This document shows positions 8,076 through 16,992 of a stretch of DNA of 64,000 nucleotides, in pieces (within the stretch, counting starts at the first letter, position 1; every line of letters begins with the position of its first letter). Under the pieces are notes generated by a model, which was not told the origin of the DNA, did not search any database, and saw only the letters and a list, made by a program, of their open reading frames with translations. This DNA is from Nannocystis sp. RBIL2 (GTDB lineage: Bacteria; Myxococcota_A; Polyangia; Nannocystales; Nannocystaceae), in NCBI RefSeq assembly GCF_026626745.1, contig NZ_JAPNJW010000002.1, positions 2,132,151 to 2,196,150 of the forward strand, written 5' to 3'. The translations under genes and the position numbers were made by a program.

Positions 8076-8576
8076 GTGCCGCCGAGCCTCGCGTCGGTCT
8101 TCACGGGCCTCCTGCTCGTCGCCCCGGTCGCCCCGGCGCCCGCCGACGAGGCGGTCGTCTACCGCGATCTGCAGGCCCGCACCGGCCTCGATCTCGAGCG
8201 GGTGTGGACCGACTACCAGAGCGAGCGCCGCGACGGCCAGGGCTTCTACGAGTTCACGCGGGCCCGCTACCGCCGGCGCCTCGGCGCCGGCATCGGCCTC
8301 TCGCTCGCCGGCCTCGGCCTCGGCGCCGCCGGCATGGCCATGGTCCTGATCGCCGCCGAGCGCGACAACGAGATCGACGTCATCGGCGGCGCCCTCGTCC
8401 TGACCGCCGGCCTCGGCCTCGCAGTGCCCGGCGCGATCCTCTGGCCCGTCAGCCAGATCCGCCTGCACAAGCTCAAGCGGGCCCGCACCGCCGCGCTCGG
8501 CCGCGTGCAGCTGCGCGCCGCCGGCCCGCTGGCCCTCCCGCGCGGCCTCGGCCTCGGCCTCGGCTTCGCGTTCTGA
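8076..8576 (+). CDS. small exported membrane protein, unknown function
   Basis: 166 residues. I do not recognise a family. A signal peptide (LASVFTGLLLVAPVAPAPA) precedes a soluble stretch with DLERVWTDYQSERRDGQGFYEF, and two Gly/Ala-rich hydrophobic segments (about residues 85-105 and 112-130) are probable membrane helices, followed by a basic tail ending in GLGLGLGFAF. The two-helix layout resembles the end of the TPR protein at 55441, which suggests a common type of membrane-anchored domain in this genome. It converges on thrB with a six-unit repeat array between. Confidence 0.6.
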   Translation: MPPSLASVFTGLLLVAPVAPAPADEAVVYRDLQARTGLDLERVWTDYQSERRDGQGFYEFTRARYRRRLGAGIGLSLAGLGLGAAGMAMVLIAAERDNEIDVIGGALVLTAGLGLAVPGAILWPVSQIRLHKLKRARTAALGRVQLRAAGPLALPRGLGLGLGFAF

Positions 8577-8586
8577 CCGCCCGTTC

Positions 8587-8666
8587 GAGCATGCCCTCCA
8601 GGACATGCCCCACCCGCCATGCACTTGGGGACAGGTCGTAGACGACATGCCCTCTCGGACATGTCG
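8587..8666. repeat. 14-bp-period palindrome array between convergent genes, 6 units
   Basis: Units at 8587, 8601, 8615, 8629, 8643 and 8657 with exact 14-bp spacing, filling the 96-bp gap before thrB. Confidence 0.9.
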
Positions 8667-8672
8667 TCAGCC

Positions 8673-9623
8673 TCAATGCAACAGCGTCGACACCACCCGC
8701 GCCCCGGGCCCCACCTGGTCGACCAGCCCGTTGCCCGGCACGCCGGCGAGGGTGAAGCACTCCTCGAGGATCGCCAGCATCGCCTCCGCGCGGCCGCGCG
8801 AGCCGGCCAGCGCGAACGTCGTCGGCCCGGAGCCACTGATGCTGCAGGCCAGCGCCCCGGCCTCGCAGCAGGCCGCCTTGGCGTCGAGGTAGCCGGGGAT
8901 CAGGCGCGCGCGGCACGGCTCGACCAGCTCGTCGACGATCGCCTCGCCGAGCAGCGACAGGTCGCCGCAGTGGAGCGCGTGGACCAGGAGCCCGAGCCGG
9001 CTCGCCTGCTGCACCGTCGCGGCCAGCGGCACCTGGGCCGGCAGCACCGCGCGAGCCTCGGCGGTGCTGACCGAGCAGCCGGGGGTGTACACCGCCAGCC
9101 ACAGGTCGGCGGGGCTCGGCAGGGCGATCAGGCGCAGCGGGTCGAGCTGCGGGATGAGCACCACGCCGCCGAGGATCGCCGGCGCCACGTTGTCGGGGTG
9201 GGCCGCGCCGCAGGCCACCCGCTCGCCCTCGCGGGCCAGGTCGACCAGCTGCGCCGGCTGCAGCCCGAGGCCGAGCGCCGCGTCGGCCGCCACCAGCGCC
9301 GCGCAGGCGCTCGCGCCCGACGAACCGAGCCCGCTGCCGAGCGGCAGGCCCTTGTAGACCTCGAGCTCGACCCCGGCGTCTGGCGCGTAGCGGCGCAGCA
9401 GCTCGGCGACGGCCACGCCGGCGGTGTTCTTGTCGGCGGTGCGGGGCAGCTTGCCGCCGTCGCCCTCGACCTTGGCGATCGTGACGCCCGGCTGCTCGCC
9501 CCGGCGCGCGCGCACGCGGTCGCCGGGGCCGCGCAGGGCCAGGCCCAGGCAGTCGAAGCCGGGCCCGAGGTTCGACACAGTCGCGGGCGCGAACGCCTCG
9601 ATCCAGGGTCGGGGTCGTGACAT
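8673..9623 (-). CDS. thrB: homoserine kinase
   Basis: 316 residues, GHMP kinase superfamily. The N-terminus APATVSNLGPGFDCLGLAL is the substrate-binding strand of homoserine kinases, the ATP loop is PLGSGLGSSGAS, and the C-terminal GHMP motif is ACSISGSGPTTFAL. The enzyme phosphorylates L-homoserine in threonine synthesis. No thrA or thrC is adjacent in the window. The start at 9623 (MSRPRPWIEAF) is preferred over 9629; the start codon itself lies inside a palindrome pair (9618-9641), and GACTCT sits six bases upstream as a weak -10 candidate. Confidence 0.9.
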   Translation of the reverse strand: MSRPRPWIEAFAPATVSNLGPGFDCLGLALRGPGDRVRARRGEQPGVTIAKVEGDGGKLPRTADKNTAGVAVAELLRRYAPDAGVELEVYKGLPLGSGLGSSGASACAALVAADAALGLGLQPAQLVDLAREGERVACGAAHPDNVAPAILGGVVLIPQLDPLRLIALPSPADLWLAVYTPGCSVSTAEARAVLPAQVPLAATVQQASRLGLLVHALHCGDLSLLGEAIVDELVEPCRARLIPGYLDAKAACCEAGALACSISGSGPTTFALAGSRGRAEAMLAILEECFTLAGVPGNGLVDQVGPGARVVSTLLH

Positions 9624-9641
9624 GTCCAAAGAGTCAGGCTC
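9618..9641. repeat. palindrome pair over the thrB start codon
   Basis: TGACATGTCC at 9618 and AGTCAGGCTC at 9632, 14 bp apart; the first unit supplies the ATG. Confidence 0.7.
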
Positions 9642-9704
9642 AGGATCGGCGCCGAGTCAAGCCCGGTCGCGCGGAAGTCGGCCGAGCGGGGCGCCGCGCT
9701 CGCC

Positions 9705-10640
9705 TCAGCGGCGCAGGGCGTCGTCGATCCAGCCGACGACCGTGCCGCCGAACATGTACTCGTTGAAGTAGCGGCCGTTGACGAACACCGCCGGGGTGCC
9801 GGTGATCTCGAGCTTCTCGCCCTCGGCGCGGTCGGCCTCGACGATGTCCTTGCCCTTGAGCGCGGCGAAGTCGGCGTCGAACTGCTTCATGTCGAGGCCG
9901 ATCTTCTGCGCGTACTTGCGGATGTCGGCGTCGGACAGGGCCGTCTGGTTCTCGAACACGATGTCGTGCATCTCCCAGAACTTGCCCTGCGACTGGGCGG
10001 CCACGGTGGCGATCGCGGCGACCTTGGCCCGCGGGTGGGCCGACAGCGGGAAGTGCTTGAACACCAGCTTGGCGCGGCCGCGGAACTGGTCGATCGCCTG
10101 GCGCAGCATCGGCGCCTCGGCGCGGCAGTGCGGGCACTCGAAGTCGGCGAACACCACCACCGTCACCGGCGCCCGCTCGTTGCCGTAGACCGGGCGGCCC
10201 TCGATGTCGATCTTGCGCGGCTGGAGCGCGCCGACGACGTACTCCATGTTGGCCTTGATGTCGCTCGGCGAGGCGCCCGAGGCCAGCGCGTCGGCGATGA
10301 ACTGCGACACGCTGAGCGAGTCGCGGCAGGCGGCGTCGTCGCGCAGCGACACGGCCAGGCTGTGCGGCTTGCCGCAGGCCGACGGCTCGCTGTTGATCAG
10401 CTGGAAGAAGCTGGTCTTCTGCGGCTCGGACAGGCGCGACAGGTCGACGCCCTTGGCCTCGGTGATCTCGCCCCCGGGCGGCGGCGTGACCTCGCTCGGC
10501 GGCGTCTCGGCCTTGGTGGTCGCGGCGACCGGCCCGCCCTTGTTCTCCGGGGCGCCGGCCTCGGGCACCGAGGTGCAGGCCGGGCTACAGGCCGAGAGGA
10601 TGAGGAGCAGCGGTGCGAGCGAGCACTTGGAGCGGGTCAT
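9705..10640 (-). CDS. DsbA-family thioredoxin-fold lipoprotein
   Basis: 311 residues. A lipoprotein signal MTRSKCSLAPLLLILSAC ends at Cys18, followed by a Pro/Thr-rich linker and a helical region (about 60-140). The C-terminal thioredoxin fold starts at VTVVVFADFECPHC with active-site C169-P-H-C172; the cis-Pro segment is ITGTPAVFVNGRYF. Such proteins oxidise or isomerise disulfides in the periplasm; here the domain would be tethered to a membrane. The F-x-C-P-H-C and G-T-P-A-x-F-V-N-G pattern matches DsbA/thiol oxidoreductases of the DSBA-like (thioredoxin_4) group. It is divergent from etfBA. Confidence 0.85.
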   Translation of the reverse strand: MTRSKCSLAPLLLILSACSPACTSVPEAGAPENKGGPVAATTKAETPPSEVTPPPGGEITEAKGVDLSRLSEPQKTSFFQLINSEPSACGKPHSLAVSLRDDAACRDSLSVSQFIADALASGASPSDIKANMEYVVGALQPRKIDIEGRPVYGNERAPVTVVVFADFECPHCRAEAPMLRQAIDQFRGRAKLVFKHFPLSAHPRAKVAAIATVAAQSQGKFWEMHDIVFENQTALSDADIRKYAQKIGLDMKQFDADFAALKGKDIVEADRAEGEKLEITGTPAVFVNGRYFNEYMFGGTVVGWIDDALRR

Positions 10641-10845
10641 CGCGGACGATCCTGACGGGCGCAGCCGGCGAGTTCGCCGCAAGGTCGCAGCGTCCGGCAG
10701 AATTGGCCGCGCAACGCTAACGCACGCATCGCGGTCTCGCAAGCGTCCCCGACCGCCGCGGCCTCCTGTCCGGACAGTCGGGTCGCCCGCGGATGACCGC
10801 GGAGAAAGCTCCACGTTCGGGGAAAAACTCACCCGTACGGATGCA

Positions 10846-10874
10846 TTGACACGGTTCACTGCCCGGGCGATACA
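10846..10874 (+). promoter_or_regulatory. sigma-70-type promoter of etfBA
   Basis: TTGACA at 10846-10851, a 17-bp gap, then GATACA at 10869-10874. The -35 box is perfect. Initiation near 10881 would leave a short leader with AGGAGGA at 10884-10890, seven bases before the TTG start. Confidence 0.7.
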
Positions 10875-10897
10875 GCCTCGCGCAGGAGGAGTCCCTT

Positions 10898-11716
10898 TTG
10901 AAGATTTTGGTCTGTGTCAAGCGGATCCCGGATCCCGACGAGAGCCTGAAATTCGCGGGCGGCGGGCTCGACTACTCTGCCTCGAAGTGGGTCCCGAACG
11001 CTTTCGACGAGTACGCCATCGAGACCGCCCTCCGCCTCGCCGAGGTCGTCGGCGGCACGCAGCGGCTGGCCGAGGTGATCGTCCTCGGGATCGGCCCCGA
11101 GAGCCAGCGCCAGCAGCTCACGCAGTTCCTGGCCATGGGCGCCGACCGCGGCATCATCGTCGACGCCGACCCGGACAAGCTCGACACCGCCACCGTGTCC
11201 AAGCTGATCGCCGCGGTGTTCAAGAAGGAGGCCGCTGACCTCCTCATCGCCGGCAAGCTGTCGCAGGACAACGAGGGCGGCCAGGTGCCGCAGCGCGTCG
11301 CCGGGCTCCTCGACGTCCCGCAGGCCAGCTTCGCCGCCACCGTCGAGTGGGACCAGGCCGCGAAGGCGCTGACCGTCGGCCGCGAGGTCGACGACGGCGT
11401 CGAGGTCAAGCGCGTGCCGCTGCCGGCGGTCGTCTCGGTCGACCTCCGCATCGTCCTGCCGAAGAGCGTCAAGAACGGCTCGACCCCGGCCACCCACGCC
11501 TACCAGGAGGGCCCGCGGCTCGCCTCGCTCAAGGGCATCACCATGGCCAAGCGCAAGCCGGTCGCCGTGCTGAAGCCGTCCGACCTCGGCGTCGCCGTCG
11601 GCACCAACGAGCAGGTCGTCGGCGTCGCCGCCCCGCCGGCGCGCAAGGCCGGTCAGAAGGTCAAGACGGTCGAGGAGCTGTTCGAGAAGCTCACGAAGGA
11701 AGCGAAGGTCATCTAA
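10898..11716 (+). CDS. etfB: electron transfer flavoprotein beta subunit
   Basis: 272 residues. The start (M)KILVCVKRIPDPDE is diagnostic of EtfB, and the internal AGKLSQDNEGGQVPQRVAGL contains the signature loop that contacts AMP. With EtfA it forms the FAD heterodimer that passes electrons from acyl-CoA and other dehydrogenases to the quinone pool. The start is an uncommon TTG at 10898, chosen because of the family N-terminus and the strong AGGAGGA ribosome-binding site seven bases upstream. It is the first gene of an operon with etfA, one base apart. Confidence 0.95.
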   Translation: MKILVCVKRIPDPDESLKFAGGGLDYSASKWVPNAFDEYAIETALRLAEVVGGTQRLAEVIVLGIGPESQRQQLTQFLAMGADRGIIVDADPDKLDTATVSKLIAAVFKKEAADLLIAGKLSQDNEGGQVPQRVAGLLDVPQASFAATVEWDQAAKALTVGREVDDGVEVKRVPLPAVVSVDLRIVLPKSVKNGSTPATHAYQEGPRLASLKGITMAKRKPVAVLKPSDLGVAVGTNEQVVGVAAPPARKAGQKVKTVEELFEKLTKEAKVI

Positions 11717-11717
11717 C

Positions 11718-12689
11718 ATGAGCAAGGTCCTCGTCATCCTCGAAACCGCCGGCGGCCAGATCCGCCCGCACTGCCTGCCCGGCATCACCTGCGCGGCCGA
11801 GATCGCCCGCGCCACCGGCAAGCCGCTGCACCTGCTGGTGCTCGGCGCCCAGCCCGACGCCGCCGCCCAGGCGATCGCCGCCGCCGGCTACGGCGCGGCC
11901 GCCGTCCACACCCTGGCCGGTCCGACCCTCGAGCCGTTCACGGCCGAGGCGTGGTCCGACGCCATCATCCACGCCGCGCGCACGCTCGGCGCCAGCGTCA
12001 TCGGCGGCACCGCCTCCTCGACGCTGCGCGACGCCCTGCCCCGCGCCGCCGCGGTCCTCGACGCCCCGCTCGTCTCCGAGGTCGTCAAGGTCAAGTCGGG
12101 CGACACCTTCGTCCGCCCGATCTCGGCCGGCCGCGCGCTGCAGGACCAGAAGGTCAACGCCGGCACGTTCTTCTTCACCGCGCGCGGCACCGAGTTCGAG
12201 CACGCGCAGCCCACCGGCGCCGTGCCCGTCCAGGCCGTCGCCGCCGCCGCCGCCAACACCCGCGGCGCCGTCGTCCAGGGCGTGCAGAAGACCGAGTCGT
12301 CGCGCCCGCAGCTCACCGAGGCCAAGGTCATCGTGTCCGGCGGCCGCGGCATGCGCGAGGGCGCCAACTTCAAGCTCCTCGAGCAGCTCACCGACCTGCT
12401 CGGCGGCGCTCTGGGCGCCAGCCGGGCCGCGACCGACGCCGGCATGGTCCCCGCCGACCTGCAGGTCGGTCAGACCGGCAAGATCGTCGCCCCGGAGCTC
12501 TACTTCGCCGTGGCGATCTCGGGCGCGATCCAGCACCTCGCCGGCATGAAGGGCTCGAAGACGATCGTCGCCATCAACAAGGACGCCGAGGCCCCCATCT
12601 TCCAGGTCGCCGACTACGGCCTGGTCGCCAAGTGGGAAGAGGCGGTCCCGCGGCTCGTCGAGCTGATCAAGGCCCGCAAGGGCGCCTGA
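11718..12689 (+). CDS. etfA: electron transfer flavoprotein alpha subunit
   Basis: 323 residues. The N-terminal half has the adenine-hydrolase-like fold, and the C-terminal FAD domain carries GGRGMREGANFKLLEQL, SRAATDAG and QVGQTGKIVAPELYFAVAIS, all standard EtfA FAD-binding segments. The ATG lies one base after the etfB stop codon, so the two subunits are probably translationally coupled. A GC-rich hairpin follows at 12724-12764. Confidence 0.95.
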   Translation: MSKVLVILETAGGQIRPHCLPGITCAAEIARATGKPLHLLVLGAQPDAAAQAIAAAGYGAAAVHTLAGPTLEPFTAEAWSDAIIHAARTLGASVIGGTASSTLRDALPRAAAVLDAPLVSEVVKVKSGDTFVRPISAGRALQDQKVNAGTFFFTARGTEFEHAQPTGAVPVQAVAAAAANTRGAVVQGVQKTESSRPQLTEAKVIVSGGRGMREGANFKLLEQLTDLLGGALGASRAATDAGMVPADLQVGQTGKIVAPELYFAVAISGAIQHLAGMKGSKTIVAINKDAEAPIFQVADYGLVAKWEEAVPRLVELIKARKGA

Positions 12690-12723
12690 GCGCTGCGCGT
12701 CCGCACCGCTGCATTCGACCGGC

Positions 12724-12764
12724 GCGGCCTCGCCCCCCACCCCTGCGGGTGAGGGCCGAGGCCG
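12724..12764 (+). terminator. probable terminator hairpin after etfBA
   Basis: GCGGCCTCG near 12724 pairs with CGAGGCCGC near 12757, with an inner CACCC/GGGTG stem. There is no T-tract, so it may be only a structural end. Confidence 0.4.
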
Positions 12765-12828
12765 CCGGCGTTTCGGCCTCACGAGGCTCGCGGGACCGGC
12801 CTGCGCCCGGCCGCGGCGCGAAGGGTGT

Positions 12829-12834
12829 TACGCT
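12829..12834 (+). promoter_or_regulatory. -10 hexamer TACGCT
   Basis: Eleven bases before the ATG at 12846; predicts a leader of about 5 bases. Confidence 0.4.
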
Positions 12835-12845
12835 CGCGGCCCGCA

Positions 12846-14465
12846 ATGGGCAGCCAGACCGCATCGCGGCGGCAGACCGTGTACGCCCTAGCGATCGCCC
12901 TGGTCGCCGGCATCGTCCTGCTCGTGGTCTCACAGGTCGCCCTGGCGTGGATGACCGACGAGCCGCTGCGACGGACCACTGCCGTGGTGGCCGGCCTGGT
13001 CGCGCTGGTCCAGGTGCTCGTCGTCTACCTGGCCGCGAGGACAGGCCTCGTCGAGCTCGCCGGCCGCGACGCAGTGCGGGCCTTCGTCATCGCCCCGCCG
13101 GCGGCGCTCGTGGTCGCCGTCCCGCTGCTGTGGGGCAGCGTTCTCCAGACCACCAGCGTGCCCGCGCTGCTCCCCTCGCTCGGACCGGTGCTGGCGGCCG
13201 TGTGGGGCGTCGCCCTCGCGCTCGCGCCGGCGTGTCTGGCCGCCTATCTCCACCTCGGCGGCAACCCGCGGCCGGTCGGGCGCGACGAGCACCAGACTGC
13301 GCAAGCGCTGTGGTGCTCGCTGTTCGCCAGCGCAGTCAGCTCGGCGGGCCTCCTGGCGACCGGGCGGATCCTCGCCGCCGCCGCCCCCGAGGCGACCTCG
13401 CGCGAGCTGTGGCCCGCCTTCGGTCTGGCAGTGCTCACCGGTCTGTTCGCCCGCGCCGGCAGCCTGTTCGCCCGCGACACCGGCGGCGAGGTCCTCTCGC
13501 TCGCGCGCCGGCTCGACCGCGTCAACATCGACACCGCCGCCGGCAGCCGCCCGCTCGTCGTCACCCGCGGCGACCGCCTCGGCGCCCTGCAGGCCGAGCT
13601 CGAGCGCCTGCGCCGCGACCTGGTCGGCGAGCACCGCCTCTACAAGGAGACCCTGCTGCAGACGCGCGAGGCCGCCGAGGCCAAGGCCGAGTTTTTGGCC
13701 GCGGTCAGCCACGAGCTGCGGACCCCGCTCAACTCGATCTGCGGCTTCTCTCAGCTGCTGCTCGAGGGCCTGTCGACCCCGCTGTCCGACGAGCAGCGCG
13801 AGGACATCCGCCTGATCCGCACCAGCGGCATGCAGCTGCTCGGCCTCATCAACGACATCCTCGACATCTCCATGATCGAGTCGGGCGAGCTGCGGCTGTA
13901 CTTCGCCTCCGAATCGCCGGCCGACATGATCGACGAGGTCTGGCGGCAGCACCGGCCGCTCGTGCAGGAGGCCGGCCTCGAGCTGCGCACCGAGGTCCCC
14001 GGCGACCTCCCGCGGGTCGTGTGCGACCGCCGGCGGATCTGCCAGATCCTCAACAACCTGCTGTCGAACGCCACCAAGTTCACCGAGAAGGGCTCGATCA
14101 TCATCTCCGCCATGTTCGAGCCGCTGCCCGGGCGCGTGCTGATCCGGGTCACCGACACCGGCATCGGCATCGACCCCGAGGACATCGACAAGATCTTTCA
14201 GGAGTACCGCCAGGTCGGCAACCTCGCCCAGCGCAAGAAGGGCACCGGCCTCGGCCTGGCGATCGCCCGCAGCATCGCCAACCACCACTCCGGCTCGCTC
14301 GAGGTCAGCTCCACTCTCGGCCGCGGCTCGACCTTCACCCTCTCGCTCCCGCTGACTCCCCCGCGCAAGCCCGCCTCGATCGACATGACCGAGGAGGCAG
14401 TCCGCGCCAGCCAGCGCTTCTGGAGCCCGCGCAGCTCGTCCTCGGGCGGAGAGGCCGACGCGTGA
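12846..14465 (+). CDS. membrane sensor histidine kinase
   Basis: 539 residues. Roughly seven or eight hydrophobic helices span residues 15-220, then a short coiled coil (LQAELERLRRDL) leads to the H-box FLAAVSHELRTPLNS (phospho-His near 290). The ATPase domain has the N-box LNNLLSNATKFT, G1 VTDTGIGIDPED and G2 GTGLGLAIARS, so it should be an active kinase. No response regulator is adjacent. It is followed by a second kinase of similar layout, separated by 430 bp of repeats. A membrane-embedded sensor without a large periplasmic domain suggests sensing in or at the membrane. Confidence 0.9.
   Translation: MGSQTASRRQTVYALAIALVAGIVLLVVSQVALAWMTDEPLRRTTAVVAGLVALVQVLVVYLAARTGLVELAGRDAVRAFVIAPPAALVVAVPLLWGSVLQTTSVPALLPSLGPVLAAVWGVALALAPACLAAYLHLGGNPRPVGRDEHQTAQALWCSLFASAVSSAGLLATGRILAAAAPEATSRELWPAFGLAVLTGLFARAGSLFARDTGGEVLSLARRLDRVNIDTAAGSRPLVVTRGDRLGALQAELERLRRDLVGEHRLYKETLLQTREAAEAKAEFLAAVSHELRTPLNSICGFSQLLLEGLSTPLSDEQREDIRLIRTSGMQLLGLINDILDISMIESGELRLYFASESPADMIDEVWRQHRPLVQEAGLELRTEVPGDLPRVVCDRRRICQILNNLLSNATKFTEKGSIIISAMFEPLPGRVLIRVTDTGIGIDPEDIDKIFQEYRQVGNLAQRKKGTGLGLAIARSIANHHSGSLEVSSTLGRGSTFTLSLPLTPPRKPASIDMTEEAVRASQRFWSPRSSSSGGEADA
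13025..13048. repeat. hairpin pair inside the histidine kinase gene
   Basis: CCTGGCC, loop GCGA (GNRA type), GGACAGG: units at 13025 and 13039 between membrane helices. Confidence 0.55.
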
Positions 14466-14475
14466 GCCTGCGCCG

Positions 14476-14520
14476 CGACATGCCCGAAGGGACATCTCAA
14501 ATGTCTCTCAGGACATGTAT
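14476..14520. repeat. palindrome units after the histidine kinase gene
   Basis: CGACATGCCC at 14476, GGACATCTCA at 14490 and GGACATGTAT at 14511; the last spacing is 21 bp. Confidence 0.7.
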
Positions 14521-14542
14521 CACCGCGCCCGCCGGCCTCCGG

Positions 14543-14865
14543 ACCGGAGAGACAGCCGCGTCCCCGCGCCGCCTCCCCGCGCCGCCCCCGGTCGTCGGCG
14601 ACATGACCGGAGGGACAGCCCCTTCCCCGCGCCGCCGGCCCGGGCCGCCCGAGGTCGCCGGCGACATGGCCGGAGGGACAGCCGCGTCCTTGTACCAGCG
14701 CGCCCTCGCGCGGCCCTCTTGCGCCGGCGACCTGCCCCGAGCGACAGCCGCCACCTCCTCGCGGACTCTCCGCCGCACCATCGACCTGTTCCGAGAGACA
14801 TCCACGCGCCCGCCGCCCTCGCGAGTCCCGCGCGGTGCCAAAGATCATCTGTCCGAAGAGACACC
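14543..14865. repeat. 63-bp tandem array, about 6 degenerating units
   Basis: A motif close to ACCGGAGGGACAGCC recurs at 14543, 14606, 14669, 14735, 14789 and 14851 (steps 63, 63, 66, 54, 62). In most copies it is preceded by GACATG or GACCTG, so each unit holds one hairpin pair of the dispersed family. The intergenic stretch 14466-14895 between the two kinase genes holds nothing else. Confidence 0.85.
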
Positions 14866-14895
14866 TCTATTCCTCACCAGCCCGGAGGTCCGCCC

Positions 14896-16992
14896 GTGAG
14901 CGACCGCGACGGCTCGTCCGAGTGGGAGGGCAGCACCGAGGACCTCGTCGGCCTCGCGCGCGACGTCGACGACCTCGCGCCCGGCTTCCCGCGGGCCGGC
15001 CAGCCCACGCGGCTGCGAGCCGAGCGCGACGTCCTCGCCGGCGTCGCCGCCGCCTACACCCTCGCCGTCGGCCTCGACGTCGCCTGGTCGCTGATCGTCT
15101 GGGACAGCCGCGGCGCGGCCGCTCCGTGGCCGCTGTTCGCCCTGCTCGTCCCTCACCTCTTCATCCTCACCGCCGCCCTGCTCACCGTCTACAGCGCCTT
15201 GCCGGCCGCGCGGTGGCTGCGGCCCGACGAGCTCGGGCGGCCCGCCCCGATCAGCGGCGCCTGGCTCGTGCGCGCCGTCGGCTTCCTCGCCGTCCCGCTC
15301 TACCCCTTGCTCGACGCCCGCGAGCGCAACGAGCTGCTGCGCGTCGCCCCGCGGGCCGAGGTCGAGGAGGCCGCGCTGGCCCTGCAGCGGGTCCCGCGGG
15401 TGGTCGCGCGCGCCGTCTTCAGCGGCCTCCTCGTCATCGCCCTCAGCGACGCGTTGATCGCCCGCAACCCGCTGCAGTGGACCTGGTCGACCACCCTCGC
15501 GCACGCCTGCCTGTGGGCCGCGATCGCCGCTCCGCTGGCCGCCCTCGCCGCCAACTGGGCCCGCCGCTCGGTCCGCGGCGACATCCTCTCCTGCCCGATC
15601 GCCCAGCTCGAGCTCGCCGATCGCCCGCCCACCATGACCGGCCGGCTGTTCGGCTGGGCCGGCCTCCTGCTGCTCGCCGGCGTCACCGCGCCGCTGCTCG
15701 GCGCCCACCTCTGGCTGCACGCCCACGCCCGCGCCGACGCCATCACGGTCGCCCAGCGCACCGCCGAGGGCCTCATCGACGTCGCCGGCCCGGCCGACGA
15801 GGAGGACCTCGGCCGCCGCCTCGCCCAGGCCCCCGGCGCCACGGTCCTCACCGCGCGCGGCGCCGTCTACGGCCCCGACCTGTCCATCAAGCCAGGTGAC
15901 GACGGCCTCCTCGACGCCGACGGCGACGGCGAGTTCGACCGCTTCGCAGTCCAGCGCGGCGGCGCGCGGGCCGTCGTGCCGATGCGGCGGGCCACCGTCG
16001 ACAACGCCGTCCCGTTCGCCCTCGCCGGCGCCCTCGGCCTGCTCGCCGGCCTCGTGGCGATCGGCCTGCACGCGCGCCGCAGCGAACGCGACCTCGCCCG
16101 CGTGCGCGCCCAGGTCGCCGAGGAGCCGGCCCCCGCGCCGCAGGGCTTCGAGTGGCAGGCGCTCGCGCAGTCGATCGAGGCCCTCGTCGCGCGCATGAAC
16201 GAGGCCACCATCGCCCGCTTCGTCGCGCTCGAGAAGGCCGAGGAGACCGACCGCCTGCGCAGCCAGTTCCTCGCCAACATGAGCCACGACCTGCGCTCGC
16301 CGCTCAACTCGATCCTCGGCTTCTCCTCGCTGCTCCTGCGCGGCGTCGACGGCACCCTCGACGGCGAGACGCGCGAGATGGTCGAGACCATCGCCGCCGC
16401 CGGCCGCGACCTCCTGCAGCAGATCGACGCCATCCTCGACATGGCCCGCATCGAGGCGCGCCGGATCGAGAAGCAGGCCGAGCCCGTGCCGCTGGCCCCG
16501 CTGATCTCCAAGGCGGTGCAGCGGGCCCGCAACCGCGGCGGCGACCACATCAACTACACCGTCGAGGCCGTGCCCGGCCTGCCGACCGCCTACATCGACC
16601 CGCGCCACCTCGTGCAGGCGCTCGAGAACCTGCTGCTGTTCGCCGGCAAGCGCCTCACCGGCGGCTCGCTCAACATCAAGCTGCGCCGCGGCGACCCCGA
16701 CGCCCCGCTCGGCCTCCAGCTCCACGTCACCACCCCGCTCAAGCCCGCCAGCGAGCAGCAGATGGGCCTCGCGCGCAAGGGCTTCCACCGCCTGCCCGGC
16801 CACCGCGGCCTCGGCCTCGAGCTGCCGATCGCCGACGCCCTGCTCAAGATCGAGGGCTGCCGCCTCGACGTCCGCGAGGTCGGCCAGGCCATGGTGTTCA
16901 AGATCCATCTGCCCGCCGCCGAGGCCCGCAGCCGCGTCCCCCTGATCGAGCGCGCCCACCCTGCCGCCGACAGCACCGCCCCGCCGAAGTGA
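14896..16992 (+). CDS. membrane histidine kinase with degenerate ATP-binding domain
   Basis: 698 residues. The start is a GTG at 14896, with GGAGG seven bases upstream; the frame stays open further upstream only through the repeats. N-terminal helices (about 55-260) are followed by a periplasmic-like segment containing DGDGEFDRF, one more helix and a linker. The H-box FLANMSHDLRSPLNS is intact (His near 465). The ATPase half is not: the N-box reads ENLLLFAGKRLTGG, lacking the Mg-binding Asn, and no D-x-G-x-G G1 box can be found, while GHRGLGLELP resembles G2. It may accept phosphate from the upstream kinase or act as a pseudokinase. Confidence 0.85.
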   Translation: MSDRDGSSEWEGSTEDLVGLARDVDDLAPGFPRAGQPTRLRAERDVLAGVAAAYTLAVGLDVAWSLIVWDSRGAAAPWPLFALLVPHLFILTAALLTVYSALPAARWLRPDELGRPAPISGAWLVRAVGFLAVPLYPLLDARERNELLRVAPRAEVEEAALALQRVPRVVARAVFSGLLVIALSDALIARNPLQWTWSTTLAHACLWAAIAAPLAALAANWARRSVRGDILSCPIAQLELADRPPTMTGRLFGWAGLLLLAGVTAPLLGAHLWLHAHARADAITVAQRTAEGLIDVAGPADEEDLGRRLAQAPGATVLTARGAVYGPDLSIKPGDDGLLDADGDGEFDRFAVQRGGARAVVPMRRATVDNAVPFALAGALGLLAGLVAIGLHARRSERDLARVRAQVAEEPAPAPQGFEWQALAQSIEALVARMNEATIARFVALEKAEETDRLRSQFLANMSHDLRSPLNSILGFSSLLLRGVDGTLDGETREMVETIAAAGRDLLQQIDAILDMARIEARRIEKQAEPVPLAPLISKAVQRARNRGGDHINYTVEAVPGLPTAYIDPRHLVQALENLLLFAGKRLTGGSLNIKLRRGDPDAPLGLQLHVTTPLKPASEQQMGLARKGFHRLPGHRGLGLELPIADALLKIEGCRLDVREVGQAMVFKIHLPAAEARSRVPLIERAHPAADSTAPPK

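Noticed and set aside
11951..14899. 982-residue Arg/Pro-rich open frame across etfA and the histidine kinase
   Set aside because: It is the out-of-frame shadow of two well-supported genes in GC-rich DNA; its composition is that of a shifted frame.
12846..16992. Two histidine kinases plus a response regulator as one operon
   Set aside because: No receiver-domain protein is encoded nearby, and a 430-bp repeat region separates the kinases.
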